Origin: Usnea hakonensis
Taxonomy: Eukaryota > Ascomycota > Lecanoromycetes > Lecanorales > Parmeliaceae
Reading direction: 5' to 3'
Assembly (NCBI GenBank): GCA_013423325.1
Contig: BLJB01000142.1
Coordinates: 1 to 19,234, forward strand
DNA length: 19,234 bases
The notes under the pieces were generated by a model, which worked only from the letters and a program-made list of their open reading frames with translations, was not told the origin of the DNA and searched no databases. A program made the translations under genes and the position numbers. Of this stretch, positions 1 to 8,433 are shown piece after piece; within the stretch, counting starts at the first letter, position 1, and every line of letters begins with the position of its first letter.

Positions 1-115
1 CTACGAGTTGATAAGAGTCAAAGGATCCCGTAATTACCTTTCGAAGTTTAGGTAGACACGACGTATAAATTCAAATTCAAATTCAAAATGTATAACTAAC
101 ATATCTGTAGTAAAC

Positions 116-376
116 ATGGACCCAACGCTGCCTTCCGCGCAACCGCCTCGCCTATCAAGCTCCCCTCCCCCACCATCCCCCTCTCGCTCGCTACCCTCCG
201 CGATCGCCCTTTTCCGCTCGTTACTACGAGCGTCATTATCTCCGGTTCCCTCCTCCCCTCTCCCCTCTTATATCCCTCCCCCGCCGTCCTCCTCATCTGT
301 GCATACGCACATTACAATCTCGTCGGACGACGAAGAAGAAAACGAAGAAGAAGAAAGAGGCGAAGGCGAAGAGTAG
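116..376 (+). CDS. Small Ser/Pro-rich hypothetical ORF with acidic tail
   Basis: This 86-codon ORF starts at an ATG with a good context (AACATGG) and ends at TAG. The first two thirds are rich in Ser and Pro. The last 20 residues are almost all Asp and Glu, beginning after an ISSDDEEE motif. I recognise no domain. The composition comes from a pyrimidine-rich stretch followed by a GAA/GAG-rich stretch, so it may be a low-complexity artefact or a fragment of a larger, decayed transposon-associated protein. Everything around it to about 5.8 kb looks degenerate, which lowers confidence that it is expressed. Confidence 0.2.
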   Translation: MDPTLPSAQPPRLSSSPPPPSPSRSLPSAIALFRSLLRASLSPVPSSPLPSYIPPPPSSSSVHTHITISSDDEEENEEEERGEGEE

Positions 377-1010
377 TTTTTGCCATATAACCCGACCCGT
401 GCGTGCAAGCCACGTCGCGCACGAGAATTTAATTGTCAGAGGCAATGAGAACTATATGACTTTGCCAGGATCAGCATGGTGGTGGGCGAATGACTATGAT
501 ATAGAAAGGTATGGTTTTGCGCCGGACGCTGAGGTGATTGCCTTTGCCAATGCAATTAGAACTTTCAAAGCCTACCGCACCAATGCCAGCAACGTCTACC
601 ACCCTATCAAACCATCGTGCTACCGCAACAGAAGCAACAGCAGTGGTGATACCGCAGAAGCCTCCCGCCAGCAAAGCAATAATCCCTACTCTGACAAAGC
701 CCTCATCGTCAAATGCACCAAAGTAAACTACGCAAAAGCTACTAAAGCAACCAGTCCCTTGATGACCTGGTAGACTATCAAAGCACCGGTAATTACATTT
801 TACTACCGCCGAGATAGCCTCCCAAGGGAACTGCGTTTGCCGCAAAGAACAACTACGCTTGTTTGATATGATGGTTTGCTGAATTTGACTCCGGGTCATC
901 CTGCTAGCACTACAATGTACCCTTTTGCAACATCCTACAGGCTACAACTTTGCTATGCTTTTGACATTACTAGCGAGGGCGCTATTTGCTTTCTTTTGTT
1001 CGTGGGATGC
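377..1010. other. No supported gene; stretch open on both strands
   Basis: A plus-strand frame is open over 399-773 (first ATG at 456) and a minus-strand frame over 899-471. Neither shows a domain I know and neither has an obvious splice partner. The plus-strand frame has a protein-like middle (a WWWANDYDIERYG segment near 475-515), so a fragment of an old gene is possible. Nothing else stands out. Confidence 0.3.
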
Positions 1011-1204
1011 TGTCACGGTTTACCGCAACATTGCTCTTGCTAGTGTTATTGCTCTTGGCACTCGGCAAGAGCCTCCGTGGAAGGCTTCCACAGGCCACTA
1101 AGGCCTAGCATAAATAGAGCCTTCCGGCCATAGAAATTCATCATCTTTTTTACCACCCATAAATCATGACCATGTCATTCATTGCCTTGTTGTCTGCTAC
1201 CACA
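1011..1204 (+). repeat. Putative 5' LTR of a decayed retrotransposon
   Basis: The segment begins TGTCACGG and can be closed with ACA at 1202-1204, giving the TG...CA ends usual for LTRs. Inside are two adjacent perfect inverted repeats: GCTCTTG/CAAGAGC near 1050-1071, and GTGGAAG-G-CTTCCAC at about 1076-1090. A TATA-like ATAAATA follows near 1111. A primer-binding-like TGGTAGC starts at 1208. I did not find a matching right-hand LTR, so the boundaries are inferred. Confidence 0.35.
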
Positions 1205-1207
1205 ACT

Positions 1208-1223
1208 TGGTAGCAACACTTGG
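1208..1223 (+). other. Putative primer-binding site (tRNA-iMet type)
   Basis: TGGTAGC at 1208-1214 is complementary to the GCUACCA end typical of eukaryotic initiator tRNA-Met. It lies three bases after the proposed LTR end at 1204, the usual position for a retrotransposon PBS. Only the first seven bases match well, so this rests mainly on position. Confidence 0.3.
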
Positions 1224-1296
1224 TTTATGCATCATAGCACCATTTGATTGCCTCTTGATGCATATCAGCCTTTTGTAGCAGGCACCAGATCCGTCC

Positions 1297-2055
1297 TTGT
1301 TGCTTCACTGCTCTACAGCAAATTGCTTCATTGCTCTACCGCAAATTGTCGTCATTACTCCATTTGCTCCATTACTCCATTTGCTTCATTTGCTCCAATT
1401 GTTTCCACGTCCAATTGCCCTCGTAGGAGGCTTCCTCAAGCTGGCTTCCCCAGCAGAATCATCCAATCAACCCTCACAATTACAGTTACCAGAACGCATT
1501 GCTCGGCAAGCTCATCAGATCATTGCTTTTGTCAAAGCCACCGGATCAACTCACATACGTCACGTACCTAGAGAGGTTGGCCTGACAGCCGAGTTCATCA
1601 TAAAGCACTACCCTGCTCTTGAACCAATTGTTCCAGCAGCTAGCAGAAAGACAGATCGTTCAAAGGCCGCTACAGTACCACTATTTCCGTCAACCTGGGC
1701 CACTGATACTCCCCATTTCAAAGCGTCTTTAGCAGCCTCGGCCTCTCCGACGTTGAAGTCAACGAGCTCTGTGCGAAACTAGGCTTTACCAAGGAGCTGC
1801 TTAAGGAATGGATCGAGGAGGGTCTCGAGGATGAGTATCCCGAGTCATACTACTGTGTCGATAGGGACTACCCATGTCGTCCCGGAGATTAGTGGGAAAA
1901 GAGGGCCGCTTTTAATCTGAAGAGAGAGAGAATGACAATGAAGAACTTCGTCTGTTGCGATCGCAAACCGAGATGCTGAAGGCACAGAATGCTGAACTAT
2001 AGGAGAGTTTTGAATAGTCGGAACGAGGCTTAGTACTAGTTGTGGAAGCACTTTA
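1297..2055 (+). pseudogene. Decayed gag-like or coiled-coil coding tract
   Basis: The reading frame from about 1297 looks protein-like over 1420-1680. It then shifts frame near 1720-1735 into a segment rich in Leu and Glu (LGLSDVEVNEL, then a KEWIEEGLEDEYPESYY stretch) that stops at TAG 1890-1892. In a further frame, 1928-2055 encodes a Leu/Glu-rich heptad-like segment interrupted by TAG at 2000 and TAG at 2015. The order of an acidic globular piece followed by a coiled coil, right after an LTR/PBS-like segment, would fit the gag of an LTR retrotransposon. No zinc knuckle, protease, integrase or reverse-transcriptase motif is visible. At least one frameshift and three stops make it non-functional as read. 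Confidence 0.4.
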
Positions 2056-2503
2056 ACCCCCTAAGCCGTCGAATAGGAACTACAGCTAAACTTTTAAAAC
2101 CCGCTATTAGAATTATCATAGTAATAAGCACGATAATGGAAAGATGGTACTGTCCTAACTTTAACGCGTAATGATAGATGGGTCCAAGCTACCTTTATTT
2201 CGTAATAAAGCGCCGACTGATAATGTTAGCAGCGCGTTCCCATTTATGCCTTCAGACCGTAGGGGGAGAAATACTTCACCATAGTGGGCAGAGGAGATAA
2301 AGGTTAGGATCACGTCGAGTTTGTCGGCGAAGAAGAGCGGTTGCGGATAGTATAAATATAATCGGGGAAGGATAAATGCGGTTGTCAGAGGGATTGGGGC
2401 AACGAATCAGGAAGCAGGTTTGGTAGGATTAGTCATACAGCAGCTTGAACTCTTACACAATAATTAAGCTTTCGCTACCTGACTGGAGACAATCTCTTCG
2501 CCG
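2056..2503. other. AT-rich interval without a gene
   Basis: This stretch is rich in TA dinucleotides (for example 2105-2145) and has no long frame. It separates the two decayed coding tracts and is probably part of the same degenerate element. Confidence 0.3.
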
Positions 2504-3909
2504 ATGGCAGATGAGTGCACGGACAACCCTAAGACGCCATCAAAAATGCACGCGGAAGCTCCGAAACTCACGGCCATGTTGCAAAAGCCTAAGCTTAAGC
2601 CAGATACCGAGAAGCTTGAGCAGCTCTAACAGGCCGACAAGGACATTCGCAAGGCAAATATGAAGCTAGAAAAGACTACCGAAGATTTACGCAATGAGGT
2701 CAAAGACTAGATGGAAAAAGTACACACATCTAAGCCACCAATAGCTTTCCTCCTACGATTCCTCAGATCATCCCAGAAGTCACTCGAAAAAATTATGAAT
2801 ACGACATAAGTGATAAGGAGAGGAAGTTCTTGGTGGAAATGGCAGACGGAAACGACGCCTTGAACGAGGAGATGAAGACCAGTACACCTAAATTCTACCA
2901 GCGCGTTTACGCAGATGCGGACAAACAATTCACAGGATAGTATAATGAGGTTAGACGCACAACGTATGCTGACCTTTCGCATACAGCTACGAAAGTCAAT
3001 GACGATGCCCAAGTAAGTTCGCCCAAACATGCTGAAGAAAATAAGCATGATACTAGCAAGCTGCCACCACCGGCTGCCATGGATAGTCCTGCGGAAGAAA
3101 ATAAGCAGAAAGGATTCGCATTCTCACTGGCTTGTGATTCCATCCTTCCCCCATCTGGAACGAATATAAAGTCATCACTAAGAGAGGATGACATGTATTA
3201 ATGGAGTGAAATATATTCTACCGAGGACATTACAACTCAGATCATTATCTCTTAGAGCGACACTCTGCTAGATTTCTGGTCATCTTTGGTCTACGGTATG
3301 ATACTTTAGCCGAACAAAAGAAGAAGCAGACAAAGAGACCATGATAACGATCGAATTCCCGTTCATCCGTTCAAAAATGCAGCAAGTCTTTTTCTGCATG
3401 GCAATCAGTGTACTATAAGTCTTGTGAGGAATTCGTCACCTGGTATATATATCCAAAGATCTAGAAATCCCGGCTCTATGCTTTGCAATGACGCGCTCCG
3501 AGGGCGCACAATTTCTTCACAACAAGGAAGTTGTCGATCAGAACCACTCGCTGAAAAGAAAATCCGTTCGCTCTTCCCTATAGATCCTAGTACAATAAGC
3601 ACAAACATCAGGCGGATATAGAGATACGAAAACTGTACAGAGAGGTGAAGGAGCGTGCGACCAGGCGACTGCAGTATGTAATAGTGCCCGAGACTTCTAC
3701 GTCGATCTCCCAGAAAGGAGACGTACCTTCGACCATGGTGAACTACTAGACTACGACCAAATAAAGGCTGTCAAGGACTTCGTGGCTACAGTGCCCCCCT
3801 TCGATCCCGCTCATTGGTGCATGACAAGCAAACTCGGTCTACCTTCGGATGAAAACGGAAAGGAGCAAGAAGCCGAGAAATTGGTGGCGGACCCTTCAAC
3901 CTATTACTA
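2504..3909 (+). pseudogene. Decayed coding tract with multiple stops and frameshifts
   Basis: From ATG 2504 a Lys/Glu-rich, coiled-coil-like reading frame runs through TAA 2627 and TAG 2708. After a frame change near 2796-2804 it continues as an acidic segment through TAG 2938 to TAA 3199. Further pieces are readable across 3420-3600. The clearest one, about 3690-3909, includes DFYVDLPERRRTFDHGE and FDPAHWCMTSKLGLPSDE and ends at a natural-looking TAA. The protein-like composition in successive frames indicates a once-intact protein. I recognise no family. Most stops are TAG or TAA where CAG or CAA would fit, which is consistent with C-to-T decay. It may be one gene or several pieces of a mobile element. 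Confidence 0.4.
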
Positions 3910-3994
3910 AGAGCCTCACATAGGCCTCTCGCATACATCGTCCACGCGAGCAAATGTTTCGATAGAAAAATCTACTAAGAGCCTCTCGCATATA
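3906..3994 (+). repeat. Short direct repeat (ACTAAGAGCCTC / CTCTCGCATA)
   Basis: ACTAAGAGCCTC at 3906-3917, followed by GCCTCTCGCATACAT at 3924-3938, recurs as a fused copy TACTAAGAGCCTCTCGCATA at 3973-3992. The first copy looks like the second with a small insertion. The repeat lies just after the end of the decayed coding tract. Confidence 0.5.
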
Positions 3995-4611
3995 TAGAGT
4001 TCGCAATCAAGTGTTCCAATAAGAAATATACCCACCTCATCTCCTTTCATATCTAATCAAGGCCTCGGGAGAAAAGACCATCATACATATACACACCATC
4101 ATCAATCAAGGCTTGAGGCATAACAGCGTCAACAGAGACCATAGAAGACCAAAGAAAAGGGCACTGTCAACGTGCAAGGTGCAGCCTCAGCACGTTTCCC
4201 AGAGACTTAACTTACTCTCACCGCATCACCCATTTCAACCACCCGCGCCGTTCCGAAAAACCTGACCCTCTTCCCATCCCTTCGGCTCTAATCCAGTCTA
4301 ACCATGCATCTTCGCCAGACAGCGAATAGAAACTCAATCTACGCGAAACCAGGGTTCAATGATTAAACCTAGCCTGCCCTGCACACCTAACTAGGGACAT
4401 AGCGCTATACTAAGTACTCTTACAATCACAGCAGGTGATCTGGTCGCGGGCTAGCCATGAACATAACCCGCCCCAACAGCGAATCAGCTTTGGAGATAGG
4501 TTTGTAGCGGCATTCACCACGCAAACCCAAATCTCTAGAACCTTACCAAGAGCCTTTCCTGCTCTCGAAAAGAGCAAGAACCCGAGACCTGCTCTCTCAA
4601 AACTCCCCCGA
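3995..4611. other. Intergenic DNA, nothing recognised
   Basis: There is no convincing frame, RNA gene or regulatory site. The sequence grows C-rich towards its right end, leading into the poly-C runs. Confidence 0.3.
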
Positions 4612-4670
4612 CCCCCCCCCCCCCCCCCCCCCCCACCCCCCTAAAACCCCCCCCCCCCCCCCCCCCCCCC
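4612..4670 (+). repeat. Two long poly-C runs
   Basis: C runs of 23 (4612-4634) and 24 (4647-4670) bases are separated by a short A-containing spacer. Such runs are hard to sequence and may mark a low-quality read end. Any proline-rich or glycine-rich frame through them is meaningless. Confidence 0.85.
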
Positions 4671-4848
4671 ACCCCTCTCTCTCTCCAATCAAAGCCCCAG
4701 ACACCATCCACCCTCCCCACTCCGGAACGCCCCGGAACCCAACAACCCACCTATCCACCCACACACACACATAAGCATAAGCATAAGCACCAGCACAAAC
4801 GCTACATATCTAGCCTTTCTCTAAAGCTCAGATCCCTGCCCCCTCCTC

Positions 4849-4952
4849 AAAAAAAAAAAAAAGGGGGGGGGGGAAAAAAGGAAAAAAAAAAAAAAAAAAA
4901 AAAAAAANNCCCCCCCCCCCCCCCAAAAAAAAAAAAAAAAGGGGGGGGGGGG
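4849..4952. other. Assembly gap (NN) inside homopolymer blocks
   Basis: The order is A14 (4849-4862), G11 (4863-4873), more A with two G, a long poly-A, NN at 4908-4909, C15 (4910-4924), A16 (4925-4940) and G12 (4941-4952). Natural DNA rarely shows such block homopolymers. With the two unresolved bases this looks like a scaffold join or artefactual fill. The distance and linkage across it should not be trusted. Confidence 0.8.
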
Positions 4953-5784
4953 AACAAAGGAAAAGAAAGCATAGAATAGAATAGACAGACAGGCTTTGAA
5001 AACGATATGTGCGTAGCTCTCCAATCCCGGCACCCCAAGCATCCATCCGATCGATCGAAGCGATACAACACCTAACCTTTGGCACATCCCCACTTACTCC
5101 CCACCAAAAATCAACACCCAACACGTACCGACTTCTCATAGCGTGCGTGCAAGAGTCCCGAAAAAAGCGGTCTGTATGCATAGAAGGCTACTTAGTGTTG
5201 GGGATGCGTGGCAAACCAATCCCCACCCAGCACCTCTCCAATCCAACCCAATCCAATCCCCAGTCCCTAGCACCACTCACCACCCACCATGTCCTAATTT
5301 CCAGCAGTAGTAGTGTGCATTAGTGCAGACAAGTACCGTTTTTTTTTTGGTACGGATTTAGATAGTGGGCTGATGGTCGGTGTAGTGGTGGCGAACCGCG
5401 CCGGGGTGGGGAAAGGTAGCAAAAGGGGTTAGTTAGGCTCCGGTGGTTTCCGGGGAGGGGTGGGTATTTTGGTGGGTTTTGGGGATTATAGTTGGTTGGG
5501 GTAAGGAAGGATTTTCCTTTGGGGGGTGGAGGATTTAGATGGAGGGGAAGGATGAAGGAATGGGGAGAAAAGGAAGGGGGGGGAAAGTAGAAGATGTTAA
5601 GGACTGTGTGTTTGAGAAAAAGAAGTAGAGAAGATCGTTGCTCTCTGTGTAGTGTCATAAGTATTCGCAAAAAAGAAGAAGAAAGGAAACAAAAAAGTCA
5701 CAGGCGCATCTGCATCCCGTTTTCTCACATCCCTGTACGCAGGTCATAGACCCTCCTCGTGCGTCTCCACTCTTCGCCACACAG

Positions 5785-5785
<1 letters not shown>
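4953..5785. other. Intergenic DNA with a G-rich tract and a T10 inverted repeat
   Basis: An inverted repeat GTACC/GGTAC (5333-5337 and 5349-5353) flanks a T10 run. From about 5395 to 5585 the plus strand is strongly G-rich with many GGG and GGGG runs. Neither strand shows a believable gene. On the minus strand this is downstream of the monooxygenase stop, so its 3' untranslated region and terminator should lie here. Confidence 0.4.

Positions 5786-5788
<3 letters not shown>

Positions 5789-5819
<31 letters not shown>
5789..5819. repeat. (GA)n microsatellite
   Basis: About 15 uninterrupted GA units end two bases before the stop codon of the minus-strand monooxygenase. In its mRNA this would be a (UC)n run at the start of the 3' untranslated region. 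Confidence 0.9.
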
Positions 5820-5821
<2 letters not shown>

Positions 5822-5822
<1 letters not shown>

Positions 5823-7246
5823 CACAACCCCTCCTCAAACAGCGCCAGCGCATCCGCATTCTGCTTCTCCATATCCCGATTCCAAATCCAATGCATCCTC
5901 GTCACCGTCTTCTCCCGAATCTTCTCCAGATCGCTCCCACACCCCGGCGTCTGCATAGAGATCAACAAGCCCGACTCCCTCGACGTCTTCACGACTCTCT
6001 GGCTCCTCGGCCTACGGACTTCATCGTACGCCGCGAAAGCGTTAGGGATGAGTTTTGGGTCGTGGACTTTGCCGAGGAGGGTTTCGAGGACGAGAGCGTC
6101 TTCGATGGCTTGGCCGGCGCCTTGACCTTGGTAGGGGGTAGTGGCGTGAGCGGCGTCGCCCATCATGGCGACGTTGCCGAGGGTGTAGGTGGGGGAGGGG
6201 AGGTCGTCGCGCATGGCCCACATGGTTAGGTTGGGGTTGTCCATGAGCTCGATGAGGCCGTGGGCGGTTGGGCCCCAGCCGGTGAAGAGGGTGTCGAGTT
6301 GGGCTTTGGTGGCGGGGAGGATGCTCTTGTCGCTTTCCCAGTTTGGGTACTCAAAGTCCATGGCTACAATGTTGAAGATTTTGCCTAGGTCGATCGGGTA
6401 GCTGAGAAATGCTTTACCTGAGTGATTGTCAGTGTCATTGTGGTCATATCGGTTTTTGAAGGTCAGCGTACCGGGACCGCAAAGCAGCATCGAATTGCTG
6501 GCGTACTTATCGCCCAACTTCTCCACGGCTTTGTCCATTGGGACAAGGGCTCTGTAAGCAACAGAGCCTGCAAAGACAGCATGGGCGGATACGTCTTTTT
6601 CTCCCAGGATGAATGTGCGTGTGACGCTGTGAATGCCGTCTGCGCCAATGACAGCATCTGCTGTAGCCGTGGTACCGTCCTTGAAATGGAGAATAACGCC
6701 GCTGCCTTCTTTCTCCTCGAGACTTATGAGGCGCTTGTTGAAGTGTGCACATCCAGGAGGAACTCCTTTGACGAGCTCATCGAGGAAGTGAGCTCGATGG
6801 ACGCTTTGCATGCCGCCTTTCGTCTTTTCCTGGCAGATCACTGTACCATCTTGTTCCCCTTTGCCCTGATGAAGGGGAAAGGTCAGTATATATTGAACCC
6901 AGAATAGACTTGTGTCCTAAAGACTGCACAATGGATTACTTACAACAATGTGCTCCATGGAGACATCGGCGTACGATTCCCATCCAGACCCGGTCGCATG
7001 CTTCTCAAAAGCGCCGTAGGCATGAGGTCCAATGAGCTTGAGAGCGCGTTGACTGTTGGGTCCAATAGCAACGCCAGCGCCAATTTCACCAAAAGTATGC
7101 GCGGCTTCATAGACCTGGACATGAAGATGTTTATGCTTGAGGAGACCAAGTGCTAGCGATAGACCCCCTATGCCTCCCCCAATCACGGCGATGCTAATCG
7201 CATTTGACTTGGGCGTCTCAGCCACAGAAGGATTGGTAGAAGACAT
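5822..7246 (-). CDS. FAD-dependent monooxygenase, salicylate hydroxylase-like
   Basis: Class A flavin monooxygenase, NAD(P)H-dependent and cytosolic by its lack of a signal peptide or membrane segment. Exons read 7246-6944, 6865-6472 and 6417-5822, giving 430 aa, the usual size for the family. Visible motifs are the dinucleotide fold GGGIGG (residues 23-28) with Glu47 for the ribose, His124-Arg125, the DG motif GADGIHS (175-181), and the GD motif MGDAAHATTPYQGQGAG (318-334). The start ATG at 7246 has A at -3. Intron 1 (78 nt) begins GTAAGT. Intron 2 (54 nt) is in frame without a stop, but removing it restores the expected CGPGKAFLSYPID join. The close match of the N-terminal half to fungal salicylate hydroxylases suggests decarboxylative hydroxylation of an aromatic acid. 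A tailoring role in the neighbouring terpene locus is the alternative. The substrate is not provable from sequence. Confidence 0.88.
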
Positions 7247-7307
7247 TGTCTTGAGATTTGATTGAAGCTGTTGCAGTATCTATGGCAGTAGTTAAGGGGC
7301 TTGCTGT

Positions 7308-7316
7308 TATTTAAAG
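7308..7316 (-). promoter_or_regulatory. TATA-like element of the monooxygenase gene
   Basis: On the minus strand TTTAAATA lies about 60-70 bases before the ATG at 7246. An ATTGG (CCAAT on the coding strand) occurs near 7357. A second TATATATA lies further up at about 7470-7478. The assignment is by position and motif only. Confidence 0.35.
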
Positions 7317-8433
7317 CAGTCTGTGTTAAATCGAAGAGCTAAAGATAGCTTTGACTGATTGGCGATATGTTAGGCTTCTGTTCTCTCCTGTTGTGTTAAG
7401 TTGTGTTGTGTTGAAGCTGCAGTATCTGCGGATGAAAGAAGAAGCAACATCTCTGGCAGCGATGGAGGATATATATACCAAAGGCTGCCCCGCACTTCGC
7501 ATCCCATCGTAAGCCGGGCGACATCCTACGACTGACTCGGGAGCGAATAGGATAATAACGGAGTACGCGCAACGGGTCCGAGGTGATGAGGGGTAGTGGG
7601 GTGCAGCCTTGTTAGTTGTTACTTAGGTACCTAGGTACCTAGGTACCTTACTTACTTTACTTTCCATTATCATCTCACGGAGCCTCGCGATTAAACATAG
7701 CGAGAAGCTTTTTCATTCTGGACCGAGCCGAAGCTCTCTATACTCAGAAGAGTTAGAGGACTTTTTAGCGGACACCTCGAATGGAATTGCATAAAGTTTT
7801 CATCGGTGCTTATAATTTTCCGCCCCCATCAGAAGAGAAAAACCTTAGCTCTTTTAAATATTGAAAAAACAAAAGCCTAGCGCAAACCAATTTTCACATT
7901 CCACGTACCGAATGTACCGAATGCCGACTAAGAAAAATTCGTCAGTCTGTAATAGCGAGCAGGCCGACTACGACATAACGTATCGTGAGATATGAAGTCA
8001 TCGTTCATACTGACGTTGACACCGAAGGTCCTGCGACATGCCAAGACTCTTCGATAATGGCCTAAGGTACACTCAGAATTGGGGTTGCCTTCCGAGAAAA
8101 GGGCTAGGGCTGTCTCAAAAAGCTTGATGTTCTGAAGAAAAAGCTAATCTTGAAAAGGCAGGAGCGCGTGCGCCTATCACTTCTTTTCCGCGGCTTCTCG
8201 GCACTCGGCACAATTCTGAAACTTTTAAATTGGAAACGGATAAACTAATTTTCCGGATCAAATCTCATAAATAATAATCCCTCACACCCTCCAGCCCCAC
8301 CTCCCATACATTTTCGTGGAAACACACTCTGCCAGTGGGCCAACCTACACTGTCCATCAGCGGTACACAGAGAATCAAAGTATATGGCATCAGTATCATG
8401 CCACTTTCAAGATTCCCTTTCCGTTCAAGTTAC
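7317..8433. other. Intergenic DNA between the monooxygenase and the prenyl synthase
   Basis: No gene is visible. It should hold the promoter of the monooxygenase (right side of that gene) and the 3' end of the prenyl synthase. Apart from the palindromic AGGTACCT array at 7625-7648, it contains a small direct repeat TACCGAATG (about 7916-7933). No tRNA or other RNA gene was seen. Confidence 0.35.
7625..7648. repeat. Palindromic tandem repeat (AGGTACCT)x3
   Basis: Three perfect head-to-tail copies of the 8-base palindrome AGGTACCT make a 24-base palindrome, followed by TTACTTACTTTAC. Single copies or near copies also occur at about 13417 and 13871, so the motif is dispersed in this genome. Confidence 0.9.

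Noticed and set aside
4435..5181. Proline-, glycine- and phenylalanine-rich ORFs on both strands
   Set aside because: They are produced by the homopolymer blocks and cross the N bases.
5759..6907. Plus-strand ORFs over the monooxygenase
   Set aside because: They are antisense shadows of a gene with clear motifs on the minus strand.
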